Assembly: GCA_016869835.1 (NCBI GenBank)
Contig: VGDH01000003.1
Span: 1-55,240, forward strand
Reading direction: 5' to 3'
DNA length: 55,240 nt
Source of the DNA: Alphaproteobacteria bacterium
Lineage (GTDB): Bacteria > Pseudomonadota > Alphaproteobacteria > Rhodobacterales > Rhodobacteraceae
The notes beneath the pieces are model-generated. The model ran no database searches and was not told the origin of the DNA. It was given only the letters and a program-made list of their open reading frames with translations. The translations under genes and the position numbers were made by a program. Positions within the stretch are counted from its first letter, which is position 1. Each line of letters opens with the position of its first letter. Shown here one piece after another: positions 24,697-33,146 of the stretch.

Positions 24697-24748
24697 TTCG
24701 TCGTGTTCTGCAACAACGAACCCATCCGCCGCCTGGCGTGAGAGAGGA

Positions 24749-24821
24749 CGATTTCTGCGCGCAGAAATCGGTTTCGGAGTTTGCGCGCAAACTCCGGGAC
24801 CAGAGTTTGGTCCAAACTCTG
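24749..24821. repeat. Palindrome cluster 1: three tandem perfect palindromes
   Basis: 24749-24770 (half-site CGATTTCTGCG), 24775-24796 (half-site CGGAGTTTGCG) and 24801-24821 (half-site CAGAGTTTGG around a central T) are each perfect. The stems differ from one another in sequence, so this is not a simple tandem repeat. The cluster fills the space between the small gene and the convergent P450 gene. Confidence 0.85.
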
Positions 24822-24822
24822 A

Positions 24823-26166
24823 CTAGCGGCGGCGGATATTCAACCAGATACCATCCTTCGCCCGCACCGTCAGATGCGCCACCGGCACCGGATCACGGCC
24901 CTCGATCCGGTCAAACCGCCAGTGCCTGACCAACATCGCCAAGAGCAAGGTCCCTTCCACCATGGCAAACCCTGCCCCGGTGCAGACCCGTGGCCCTGCT
25001 GAAAAGGGCAGGTAGGCATCGCGCTGGCAGGTGCGGTTTTCCTCGCGTTGCCAGCGGTCAGGGTCAAACCCGTCGGGGTTTGGCCAGATCCGCTCGTGCC
25101 GATGCAGATGCCATGGCGACAGCACCATCTGCGCGCCGGGGGCGACCTTGCGGTCGCGCATCTCTTCGGGACAAGTGTTTTCGCGCACCATCATCGGGAC
25201 GGGCGGATAAAGCCGCAGGGTTTCCCGAAACACATCCCGCGCAAACTTGAGCCGGGAAAGTTCTGAGAATTCAGGATCTTGACTAAGGTTTGCGACCTCG
25301 ACTGCCGCGCGGTCCTGCACATCCGGGTAAAGCGCCAAGAGATAAAGCGCCCAGGACAGGGCCGAAGCGCTGGTCTCATGCCCCGCCAGAAAGAAAATCG
25401 CCACCTGATCGATCATCTCTTCAGTCGTGAACGGTTCTCCCGATATGGGGTCAGGCGTTGTCATGATCTTGGTGGCCAGATCATCCGGCGCAGTGCCTGC
25501 GGCGATGTCAGCCGCGTGCGCCTCGCACAGTTGCGCGATCAACCCCCGGATCACCGCTGCCGAGCGCCGCGTGTCACGGCGGTGAAACCGCGGCAGCCAG
25601 CGCGGCAAGGGCAGGAAGGCCGCGATGTTCAAGAGGGGCTGCGTGCGCTGATAGGCGCGGAATTCGTGGAACACCGCCGACGCCACCTGATGCTCGATCG
25701 GAATTGAGAACAGCGTGCAAAAGATGACATCGGCGGCGGCGTGGCTCATCTCTTCCTCGATCTCCACCACACCGGGCACGAGCCGCCCAACCGCCCCCTG
25801 CCCCGCCGCCACGATGGCCGGGAAGGTGTCGCGCAGCCGCCCCCCTTCGAAAGCCGGGTCGATGATGCGGCGCTGGCGTTTCCAGACCTCGCCATTGGTC
25901 ACAAAGACCGAATTCCCCAAGAGCGGGTTCAGCCCCTCTCGGATACGGTTCGATTTCGGAAAGTCATCGGGTCGTTCGAGCAGGATGCGGTTCACCAGGG
26001 CCGGGTCGTTGCACAGATAGCTGCGAAAGAAGGGCGTGCGGAATTCCGCCATCCAGGCCCGGTAAAGCCGCGCGGGCTGCGAGGACAGGATGTCATGGCG
26101 AAACATCCGGAAATGCTGCCAGAAACTGGCTTTGTCAGGGCGTGCGCGGGGCTTCGGAGGGATCAT
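24823..26166 (-). CDS. Cytochrome P450
   Basis: 447 residues. The heme-ligand loop is FSAGPRVCTGAGFAMVEG, the I-helix oxygen-activation motif AGHETSASALSW, and the K-helix ExxR is in DVFRETLRLYPPVP. The N-terminal half (WKRQRRIIDPAFEGG) is also typical. A soluble bacterial monooxygenase without a membrane anchor; its overall look is closer to CYP4/CYP102-like fatty-acid or terpenoid P450s than to CYP101-type, but the substrate is unknown. No ferredoxin or reductase gene lies nearby, so redox partners must come from elsewhere. The next gene upstream, a membrane serine hydrolase, is on the same strand 41 bp away. Confidence 0.92.
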   Translation of the reverse strand: MIPPKPRARPDKASFWQHFRMFRHDILSSQPARLYRAWMAEFRTPFFRSYLCNDPALVNRILLERPDDFPKSNRIREGLNPLLGNSVFVTNGEVWKRQRRIIDPAFEGGRLRDTFPAIVAAGQGAVGRLVPGVVEIEEEMSHAAADVIFCTLFSIPIEHQVASAVFHEFRAYQRTQPLLNIAAFLPLPRWLPRFHRRDTRRSAAVIRGLIAQLCEAHAADIAAGTAPDDLATKIMTTPDPISGEPFTTEEMIDQVAIFFLAGHETSASALSWALYLLALYPDVQDRAAVEVANLSQDPEFSELSRLKFARDVFRETLRLYPPVPMMVRENTCPEEMRDRKVAPGAQMVLSPWHLHRHERIWPNPDGFDPDRWQREENRTCQRDAYLPFSAGPRVCTGAGFAMVEGTLLLAMLVRHWRFDRIEGRDPVPVAHLTVRAKDGIWLNIRRR

Positions 26167-26207
26167 GCGACCGACCGGAAGCGCGAAAGCGGCGTCTCGA
26201 TCCGGCT

Positions 26208-27410
26208 TTAGGACGGGACGCGGCCTGCATAGCGCGCGCCGAGCGTGATCGGGCCGGCGGTGATCTGGAAATAGTCATAATGGCCGGGCCGGTCAAAGGC
26301 GCAGAGATACTGGAAATGCAGCCGGAAATACTGTCGCCGCAGATACTCCCACCGTTCGGGCGACAAGGACTGCGAAAAAGCAGCCGACAGGACCAAAGGC
26401 CAGCGCTTGTTCTCGGGTGCCACTCCGGTCACCGAAACCGGATCGCACAGCGCAAAGGCGCAGGCATCGCCCGGCGCTGTCACATCGACCCAGGTCAGCT
26501 CATCGCGCGCCGAAAGAAAGGCCAGATCCCGCCTGAGGCGCCGCGCCTCGGGCAGGAACGACACTATTGGCACCACCTGCCCCAACGACAAGAGCGCCAG
26601 CGCCGGGCGATTGGCCCCAGGCCCCGAGTGTTCAAGATCGTGACGGATCAGGTCCGACAGGATCGACACCGCCAGATGCGCACCCGAGGAGTGGCCGACC
26701 ACCAGGACCTCATCAACCTCCTCGGTCAAGGCCGCGGCGATGCGGCGACGAAACTCGGCCATCCGCGCCTCAAGTTCGGGCGGGTTCGCCCCCCCGGCCT
26801 GGGCCGAATAGGCGTAGTCGTTCATCAGGTAATAGGCGAGGATCCGGTTGTCATGGCGTTTGAACACCGACAGCACCGCCGAGGCCACCCCGGCCCCTGC
26901 CGCCAGCCCCACGGCCCAATGGGTCAGCCAGCCGGTCAGAAAGCCTAGGCTGCTGCCAAGGACCAGCGCAGCCAGAAGCTGCAGCAAAAGCACGATGATC
27001 GGGTAAAGCGCCGCCACCATCGGCCCACCGCGCAGCTTCATCAGACGGAACAGCGCGCCGCTGCCCAGATAGGCCCAGGCCGTGCGGACAAGCTGCAGGT
27101 AGGTGCCAAGAATGCCGCGTTTCATCGAGCTTTTCACGATGTCGGACCAGACCAGCACCTCAACCTCGGCCTCAGCGCGACGTCCGTCCATGTCGGCGGT
27201 CACCTGCCAGCCATAGCTGCCCTTTTCAGGCTTTGGCTTAAGATCAAGGTGATAACCCTGAATGCGCGCCTGTTCCGCGCCTTCCTTGCGATAGAGCTCG
27301 CGATAGCGGCGCGGATGCACCGGGTCATAGCCGGGAATATAGAACACCCGCCGACGAAAGATCCGCCCGGCGCCGCCATCCCTGATCTGATCGCTGCTGT
27401 CTCCCGTCAC
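26208..27410 (-). CDS. Membrane-associated alpha/beta-hydrolase-like protein
   Basis: 400 residues. Two adjacent hydrophobic segments (about 131-155 and 158-182) sit within an otherwise soluble protein. VLVVGHSSGAHLAVSIL carries a GHSSG nucleophile elbow, and late residues SLSPERWEYL and GHYDYF could supply the acid and histidine. The N-terminal YIPGYDPVHPRRYRELYR is unusual for lipases. It may be a lipase or esterase acting at the inner membrane. The start is a GTG at 27410, by extent of open frame only. It probably shares a transcript with the P450, which suggests a joint lipid-modifying role (inference). Confidence 0.65.
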   Translation of the reverse strand: MTGDSSDQIRDGGAGRIFRRRVFYIPGYDPVHPRRYRELYRKEGAEQARIQGYHLDLKPKPEKGSYGWQVTADMDGRRAEAEVEVLVWSDIVKSSMKRGILGTYLQLVRTAWAYLGSGALFRLMKLRGGPMVAALYPIIVLLLQLLAALVLGSSLGFLTGWLTHWAVGLAAGAGVASAVLSVFKRHDNRILAYYLMNDYAYSAQAGGANPPELEARMAEFRRRIAAALTEEVDEVLVVGHSSGAHLAVSILSDLIRHDLEHSGPGANRPALALLSLGQVVPIVSFLPEARRLRRDLAFLSARDELTWVDVTAPGDACAFALCDPVSVTGVAPENKRWPLVLSAAFSQSLSPERWEYLRRQYFRLHFQYLCAFDRPGHYDYFQITAGPITLGARYAGRVPS

Positions 27411-27464
27411 ACCCCCGCCGATTTCCCGGCATCCTGCCAGGAAACCTTGGCAGAATATGGGCGA

Positions 27465-28223
27465 TCACCCCAGCACGGGCAAGCCAAGCGCGGTCAGAAG
27501 GTCCAGAAGCCAGCCGGAAAACACCGAGAAGGTTCCTGTAAAGAGCGTCAGGCCAACGACCAAGAGCAAGACACCCATCGCCACTTCGATCTTGCGCATG
27601 TGGGGTTTGAGCCGCCGCATCAGACCCATGGCCTGGGCGATGAAGATAGCCGAAAGCAGGAAGGGCAGGCCTAGGCCCATGGCATAGACCCCCATGAGGT
27701 AAAGCGTGCGACCCATGTCATTGCCCTGCATCGCCATGGTCAGGATGCCCGACAGGATCGGCCCGTTGCAGGGCGTCCAACCGAAAGCGAAGGCAAGGCC
27801 AAGGACATAGGCCCCAAGCGCCGAACCGCCGCGGTCGCCCGCATCCAGCCGCGCCTCTCGGTCAAGGATCCTGATGCGAAACACCCCGATGAAATGCAGA
27901 CCGAAGACGATGACGACAGCCCCGGCGATCTGGTTGAAAAGCTCAAGATTCGACAGGAAGAAGCGGCCAAAGGCCGAAGCGGCAAAGCCCAGGAGCAGGA
28001 AGATGGTCGACAGGCCCAGAACAAAGAACAGCGCCGGCAGGATGACGCGGCGGCGCGCGGCACCCGATGCGGTCATCTCGCCCATCGAAATGCCGCCCAT
28101 ATAGGCCAGATAGGGCGGCACCACCGGCAGGACGCAGGGCGACAGGAAGGACAAGAGCCCCCCCGCAAAGGCCAGAAGGCTGGCCAGTACCAGACCTGCA
28201 TCCAGGATATCAAAGCCGAACAT
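27465..28223 (-). CDS. ccdA: Cytochrome c biogenesis protein CcdA (DsbD-like membrane domain)
   Basis: 252 residues with six predicted membrane helices. The two redox cysteines are in LSFLSPCVLPVVPPYLAY and AFGWTPCNGPILSG, in the positions expected for CcdA. It passes electrons from cytoplasmic thioredoxin to periplasmic thiol-disulfide proteins needed for cytochrome c maturation. AAGGAG precedes the ATG at 28223. The divergent neighbour is tusA, also a thiol-sulfur protein, about 160 bp away. Confidence 0.93.
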   Translation of the reverse strand: MFGFDILDAGLVLASLLAFAGGLLSFLSPCVLPVVPPYLAYMGGISMGEMTASGAARRRVILPALFFVLGLSTIFLLLGFAASAFGRFFLSNLELFNQIAGAVVIVFGLHFIGVFRIRILDREARLDAGDRGGSALGAYVLGLAFAFGWTPCNGPILSGILTMAMQGNDMGRTLYLMGVYAMGLGLPFLLSAIFIAQAMGLMRRLKPHMRKIEVAMGVLLLVVGLTLFTGTFSVFSGWLLDLLTALGLPVLG

Positions 28224-28355
28224 GGGTGTCTCCTTGGGGCTGTGATAGCCCTGACAGGCCCGCTCGTCACCCCCCAGCCGCCTCACATCCCCGTCAGAAC
28301 AGCCACAAAATGCCAAAACCGCGAAGATTTGGGCTGGCGTCGGAGCCTCCAGCGG

Positions 28356-28376
28356 GGGTATTTGGGCCAAGATGAA
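28356..28376 (+). repeat. GGGTATTT..GCCAAGATGAA motif, copy B
   Basis: GGGTATTTGG followed by GCCAAGATGAA. It ends 10 bp before the tusA start and runs into its ribosome site (AAAGG). The ATG inside the motif is in frame with tusA, so the longer start MKGPAMEF is possible. It matches copies C and D at 20 and 19 of 21 positions. Confidence 0.65.
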
Positions 28377-28386
28377 AGGCCCGGCC

Positions 28387-28620
28387 ATGGAATTCGACGT
28401 CGAGATCGATTGTGAAGGGTTGCTGTGCCCCTTGCCGGTCTTGCGGGCGCGCAAGCGGCTTTTGGGCATGGCGCCAGGTCAGGTGTTGTGCGTTCGGGCC
28501 ACCGATGCGATGGCCGCAATCGACCTGCCGCATTTCTGCACAGAAGCCGGGCACGAGTTTATCACAGCCCGTCACGAAGGCCCCGTTGGCCTGTATCTGA
28601 TCCGGGCAGGCGGTGGTTGA
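28387..28620 (+). CDS. TusA-like sulfur carrier protein
   Basis: 77 residues, the usual length. The sulfur-carrying cysteine lies in DCEGLLCPLPVLRARKRL, which is the CPxP motif of TusA/SirA proteins. TusA relays persulfide sulfur for tRNA thiolation, molybdopterin synthesis or sulfur oxidation; which role applies here is not clear. The ATG at 28387 has AAAGG eight bases upstream; the in-frame ATG at 28372 lies within the repeated motif. Confidence 0.88.
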   Translation: MEFDVEIDCEGLLCPLPVLRARKRLLGMAPGQVLCVRATDAMAAIDLPHFCTEAGHEFITARHEGPVGLYLIRAGGG

Positions 28621-28643
28621 AACCGGCTGTGGCAGATGAAAGC

Positions 28644-28667
28644 GGGCGGCAGGATGACCTGCCGCCC
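28644..28667 (-). terminator. Hairpin after rne
   Basis: Arms 28644-28653 and 28658-28667 (GGGCGGCAGG and its complement) form a perfect 10-bp stem with a 4-nt loop, between the convergent tusA and rne genes. There is only a short T-tract, so efficiency is uncertain. Confidence 0.55.
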
Positions 28668-28675
28668 GGTTCCCT

Positions 28676-31324
28676 TTAGCGTCCGACGGACCACCAGCCC
28701 TTTTTCCGGGGCTTGGGCGGCCCGGCGTCGGGCGCGTCTTGCGGATCGGGCAAAAGCGCGGTGCCGGGGGCAGGTTCGCTCAGCACCGGATCGGCGGGGA
28801 AGCTCAGCTCGGCCGCAGCAGCGACGGGCTCTGCCTCGGGAGCGGTTGCCTTGGGTTTGGCGCGGCTGCGGCTTGCTTTCGGTTTTGGAGCCTCGGCGGC
28901 CACCTCGGCCTGAGGCGCGGGCGCGGCGGGGGCTTCGGCCTCGGACGCGGCCTTGGGCTTGGCGCGGCTGCGGGTTGCCTTGGGCTTCTCTCCCTCGACG
29001 GCAGGCGCGGGGGCCTTGTCTGCCGCTGGCTTCGGTGCGGATTTCCGGCTGCGCGTCACACCACGCTTTGCAGGTGCGGCGGACGCCTCTGCGGCGGCTT
29101 CGGTGGTTTCAGGTGCCGCCTCGACGGAGGCAGAGCCATCAGCCGCGCTGGACGCAACCTCGTCCTCACCCTCATCCTCTGCCGCGTCATCGTCACCCGC
29201 AGCATCCGCTTGTCCGGCTGCCTCGGCGCCCTGACCGCTGCCGCCCGACTTGCGCCGACGGCGGCGGCGGCGGCGCTTGCGGGTGGTGCCTGCCCCATCG
29301 CCACCTTCGGCGGCCGCGCCGCCCTCGGTGGCTTCGGTCTCACCTTCCGCCTCTTTGGCCATATCCTCTTCGACGATATCCTCGTCGATCTCGTCCACCG
29401 GATCGCCCATCAGCCCTGCATGACCCGAAATCACCGGGGCGTGTTCCGGCACAAGCCGCGTCGCGGTCTTGAACTTTTCAATCGCGTAATCGGGGCTGAT
29501 CAGCGCCGGATCGGCCTCGATCCGCACGCTCATCCCATAACGGGCCTCAATCAGCGCGATATGTTCGCGCTTCTGGTTGAAAAGGAAGTTAACGATGCCG
29601 ATCGGTGCCTTCAACAGCACTTCCTTGGACCGCTTCCGCGTGCCTTCCTCGTCCAGCGCGCGCAGAACCTGCAGCGCCATGCTGTCATCCGACCGGATCA
29701 GCCCGGTGCCGTGGCAATGCGGGCAGGGCTGGGTGGTGGATTCCAGCATCCCCGGACGCAGGCGTTGACGGCTCATCTCCAACAGGCCAAAGCCCGAGAT
29801 GCGGCCAACCTGAATGCGCGCACGGTCGGTTTTCAGCTTGTCCTTCAGGCGCTTTTCAACAGCGGCGTTGTTCCTGCGCTCTTCCATGTCGATGAAGTCG
29901 ATGACGATCAGACCGGCCAGATCGCGCAGGCGCAGCTGGCGGGCCACCTCATCGGCGGCCTCAAGGTTGGTCTTGAGCGCGGTCTCCTCGATGGAGCCCT
30001 CTTTCGTGGCCCGGCCCGAGTTAACGTCGATGGCCACCAGCGCTTCGGTCACGCCGATCACGATATAGCCGCCGGATTTGAGCTGCACGACAGGGTTGAA
30101 CATGCCCGCCAGATAGCCTTCGACCTGATAGCGCGCGAAGAGCGGCGTCGGGTCGGTATAACGCTGCACCTGCCGCGCGTGGCTGGGCATGATCATCCGC
30201 ATAAAGTCCTTGGCGGTGCGATAGCCTGCCTCGCCCTCGACCAGCACTTCTTCGATCTCTTTGTTATAAAGATCGCGGATCGACCGCTTGATAAGATCGC
30301 CCTCTTCATAGATCGGCGCGGGGGCGATGGATTTCAGCGTAAGTTCCCGGATCTGTTCCCACAGCCGCATCAGGTATTCGTAATCGCGCTTGATCTCGGG
30401 CTTGGTCCGCTTGGCGCCTGCGGTACGGATGATCAGGCCCGCGCCTTCCGGAACCTCGATCTCGCCGGCGATTTCCTTGAGCTTCTTGCGGTCAGCGGCC
30501 TGGGTGATCTTGCGGGAAATGCCGCCACCGCGGGCGGTGTTCGGCATCAAGACGCAGTAGCGACCGGCCAGCGACAGATAGGTGGTCAGTGCGGCCCCCT
30601 TGTTGCCGCGTTCTTCCTTGACCACCTGCACCAGCATGATCTGGCGCACCTTGATGACTTCCTGAATCTTGTAGCGCCGCGCGCGCGGGCGGCGGGGCTG
30701 GCTGATTTCTTCGGCCACATCCTCTTCGGCGATGGATTCGATATCGTCATCGGTGTCCGAGGCATGGTCGATGGCGTGATAGGCGTGATCGCCTTCACCG
30801 TTGCCCTCATCGCCCTCGCCCGCCGCATCGGCGGCGGTGTCGGCCGTGACGCCGTCGGAGGCATCCGGCATGGCATCGGCCGCACCGTCGGTCTCGCTCA
30901 GATCGACGACATCCATCGCCGAAATCTCGCCAGTGGCCACCTCATCGCCCGTGGCGGCACGTTCGGCCTTCGGGCCGGGCTTGGGGCCACGGCGCGGGCG
31001 GGACCGGCGGTTTTCCTCCTCTTCCTGCGCACGATTATAGGCGCGCTCTTCTTCCAGAAGCGCCTGACGGTCGGCCACCGGGATCTGATAGTAATCGGGG
31101 TGAATTTCGGCAAAGGCGAGAAAGCCATGGCGGTTGCCGCCATAGTCCACGAAGGCCGCCTGCAGCGAGGGTTCGACCCGCGTCACCTTGGCCAGATAGA
31201 TGTTTCCGGCCAGCTGGCGCTTGTTCAGGGTTTCAAAGTCAAACTCTTCGACCTTGTTTCCGTCCACCACGACCACGCGGGTTTCTTCCGCATGGGTGGC
31301 GTCGATAAGCATTTTCTTAGACAT
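28676..31324 (-). CDS. rne: Ribonuclease E
   Basis: 882 residues. The S1 RNA-binding domain is at 35-300 and is split by a long Asp/Glu/Ala-rich insert (about 100-210). The catalytic DNase I-like domain holds the metal aspartates in VAIDVNSGRAT and LIVIDFIDM, and the zinc-link CPHCHGTG is present. The C-terminal scaffold is low-complexity, with an Arg-rich patch (RKRRRRRRRRKSG) and Ala/Lys/Pro-rich tracts with repeated KxxRSRAKPKA units that should bind RNA and degradosome partners. RNase E starts most mRNA decay and matures rRNA and tRNA. A leader of roughly 350 nt may serve autoregulation. Confidence 0.96.
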   Translation of the reverse strand: MSKKMLIDATHAEETRVVVVDGNKVEEFDFETLNKRQLAGNIYLAKVTRVEPSLQAAFVDYGGNRHGFLAFAEIHPDYYQIPVADRQALLEEERAYNRAQEEEENRRSRPRRGPKPGPKAERAATGDEVATGEISAMDVVDLSETDGAADAMPDASDGVTADTAADAAGEGDEGNGEGDHAYHAIDHASDTDDDIESIAEEDVAEEISQPRRPRARRYKIQEVIKVRQIMLVQVVKEERGNKGAALTTYLSLAGRYCVLMPNTARGGGISRKITQAADRKKLKEIAGEIEVPEGAGLIIRTAGAKRTKPEIKRDYEYLMRLWEQIRELTLKSIAPAPIYEEGDLIKRSIRDLYNKEIEEVLVEGEAGYRTAKDFMRMIMPSHARQVQRYTDPTPLFARYQVEGYLAGMFNPVVQLKSGGYIVIGVTEALVAIDVNSGRATKEGSIEETALKTNLEAADEVARQLRLRDLAGLIVIDFIDMEERRNNAAVEKRLKDKLKTDRARIQVGRISGFGLLEMSRQRLRPGMLESTTQPCPHCHGTGLIRSDDSMALQVLRALDEEGTRKRSKEVLLKAPIGIVNFLFNQKREHIALIEARYGMSVRIEADPALISPDYAIEKFKTATRLVPEHAPVISGHAGLMGDPVDEIDEDIVEEDMAKEAEGETEATEGGAAAEGGDGAGTTRKRRRRRRRRKSGGSGQGAEAAGQADAAGDDDAAEDEGEDEVASSAADGSASVEAAPETTEAAAEASAAPAKRGVTRSRKSAPKPAADKAPAPAVEGEKPKATRSRAKPKAASEAEAPAAPAPQAEVAAEAPKPKASRSRAKPKATAPEAEPVAAAAELSFPADPVLSEPAPGTALLPDPQDAPDAGPPKPRKKGWWSVGR

Positions 31325-31674
31325 ATCAATCCATTGCGCCTTGCACGCACAAAGACCCCCGGCGGACCGGAGGCGGGATCATACGGGACAAGGCGGCTTG
31401 TTCGGGCGGACGCGCGCAATTCAAGGTCGCGGGACGTGCCCGAAGGGCACTCCTCACCTGTCCATGCAATCACAGCACGCGCCATCGCGGTTCACGTCTG
31501 AGCGGCTTTTGGGGCCACCCACCTGTTCAAGCGCGCAACTCTTTGAAATCAGAGATTTACACGCAATTTTGCGGCCAATCGGGGCCGATCCGACCGCCCG
31601 TCCGTTTCGACACGCAACACGCGCCGGAGCGGGACAGGCAGAGAATTTCGCGGCGGGCATTCCCACCTGTTTCC
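31325..31674 (-). other. Long rne leader region without a gene
   Basis: No open frame here has the codon use of the neighbouring genes. On the minus strand it would be the rne 5' untranslated region. A compact hairpin GTGCCC-GAA-GGGCAC lies at about 31436-31450. A long leader would parallel the autoregulatory leader of E. coli rne, but no sequence similarity is claimed. Confidence 0.4.
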
Positions 31675-31704
31675 AACCTAGCGGCAAAGGGCAGGCAATT
31701 ACAA
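31675..31704 (-). promoter_or_regulatory. Tentative rne promoter
   Basis: On the minus strand TTGTAA (31704-31699) and TAGGTT (31680-31675) are 18 bp apart. The -10 match is weak. It would place the start about 345 nt before the rne ATG. Confidence 0.3.
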
Positions 31705-31742
31705 CGGATTTCTGACAGCATTTCGCCGCGCCGCCCCATCCA

Positions 31743-31806
31743 CCTCGTCGAGCGCTTCGCTTCTCCTCGTGCGCCCCCCCGAAGAGAAGCGAAGCGCCCG
31801 ATGAGG
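31743..31806. repeat. Long hairpin / dispersed 3'-end repeat, copy R3
   Basis: Arms 31743-31765 and 31784-31806 are complementary at 21 of 23 positions (core GCGCTTCGCTTCTC), with an 18-nt loop containing CTCGTGCG. It begins 1 bp after the dctD-like stop codon on the minus strand. It shares CTCCTCGTGCGCC with copies R2 and R4. Either a transcript-end structure or a REP-like element. Confidence 0.7.
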
Positions 31807-31807
31807 G

Positions 31808-33136
31808 TCAGGTATAATCCTGCCGCTGCAACCCGTATTTCGCCATCTTTTCGTTCAGCGTCCGGCGCGGCAGGCACAATTCGTCCATCACCGCGGTGAT
31901 GCTGCCCTTGTGGCGGCGCATGGTGTTGTCGATCAGCATTTTCTCGAAGCTTTCGACATATTCCTTCAAGGGCTTGCCTTCGGTCGTCATCGCTGGGCCA
32001 GACGCCTCGTTATCGGCCATCAGCAAGGACGCGATCGACCCCGATCCCCGGCGGTTTTGCAAGACGGCGCGTTCGGCGATGTTCACCAGCTGGCGCACAT
32101 TGCCGGGCCAAGGGGCCTGCAAGAGCTGGGCCGCTTCCTGCGCCGTCACCTGCGGCGCCTCACAGCCGTATTCCTCGGCAAAGGCCTCAGACGCGCGGGC
32201 AAAAAGCGTCAGGATATCCTCGCCGCGCGACCGAAGCGGCGGGCAGATGATGGTCATGGCCCCCAGCCGATAGAACAGATCGGCGCGCAGCAGGTCCTCA
32301 AGCGTCTTGTCGGGCGCATGTTCGTTGCAGATGCCGATGATCCGCGTCTCGGGCGGCGTGGACTGATTGTTGATCAGCGTCAGAAGCCGGGATTGCAGCG
32401 CGTGGCTCAGCGCCTCGATGTCCTCAAGACAGAGCGTGCCGCCCCGCGCCTCTTCCACCAGCGGCAATTGCCCGTCTTCCGAGGGGCCAAAGATCTTGGC
32501 CGCCAACTGATCTTCGCCCCAGGCCGCGCAAGAGACGCTGACGAATTTCTTCGACGCCCGTGGCCCCACCGCATGCAGCGCATGGGCCACCAGCGTCTTG
32601 CCGGTGCCGGTTTCGCCGTCGATCAGCACATGGCTGTCGGCCTGCCCCAGATCGAGGATATCCTCGCGCAGCCGTTCCATCGCCGGGCTGGCGCCGATCA
32701 GCTTCTTCATGATGGTTGACCCATCCGACAATTCGCGACGCAGCGCGCGGTTATCCAGCGTCAGACGGCGCGATTGGGTGGCCTTCTTGGCCAGTTCGGT
32801 CATCCGGTCGGGGTTGAATGGCTTTTCCAGAAAATCAAACGCCCCCACCCGCATCGCCTCGACCGCCATCGGCACATCACCGTGGCCTGTGATCATGATG
32901 ACCGGCAGGCCCGAATCCATGCCCATCAGGCGTTTCAGAAACGCCATGCCATCCATCCCCGGCATCTTGATATCGCTGACCACGACGCCCGGAAACTCGG
33001 GGCCAATCACCTTCAGTGCCTCTTCGGCACTGGCATAGGTTTCGGTGTCGAACCCCGAAAGCGCCAGCCACTGGCTGATCGAGGCCCGCATATCCGCCTC
33101 GTCATCGACAATTGCCACCTTCATTGCCCGTGCCAT
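31808..33136 (-). CDS. DctD-like response regulator with degenerate sigma54-activator motif
   Basis: 442 residues: receiver domain (phospho-acceptor D55 in VVVSDIKMPGMDG), AAA+ domain and C-terminal Fis-type helix-turn-helix (ending LCLPRRTLNEKMAKYGLQRQ). Walker A GETGTGKT (174-181) is intact, but the GAFTGA loop that contacts sigma54 is absent: around 216-232 the sequence is FGPSEDGQLPLVEEARGG. The Walker B region is LCLEDIE instead of LFLDEI. It therefore probably activates transcription without sigma54, as known for Rhodobacter capsulatus NtrC. GAGGAGGT precedes the ATG at 33136. It is paired with the dctB-like kinase upstream. Confidence 0.88.
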   Translation of the reverse strand: MARAMKVAIVDDEADMRASISQWLALSGFDTETYASAEEALKVIGPEFPGVVVSDIKMPGMDGMAFLKRLMGMDSGLPVIMITGHGDVPMAVEAMRVGAFDFLEKPFNPDRMTELAKKATQSRRLTLDNRALRRELSDGSTIMKKLIGASPAMERLREDILDLGQADSHVLIDGETGTGKTLVAHALHAVGPRASKKFVSVSCAAWGEDQLAAKIFGPSEDGQLPLVEEARGGTLCLEDIEALSHALQSRLLTLINNQSTPPETRIIGICNEHAPDKTLEDLLRADLFYRLGAMTIICPPLRSRGEDILTLFARASEAFAEEYGCEAPQVTAQEAAQLLQAPWPGNVRQLVNIAERAVLQNRRGSGSIASLLMADNEASGPAMTTEGKPLKEYVESFEKMLIDNTMRRHKGSITAVMDELCLPRRTLNEKMAKYGLQRQDYT

Positions 33137-33146
33137 GCGGACCTCC

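Noticed and set aside
28739-31501. A 920-codon plus-strand open frame opposite rne
   Set aside because: Gly/Arg/His-rich shadow of RNase E; it has no signal, domain or credible start.
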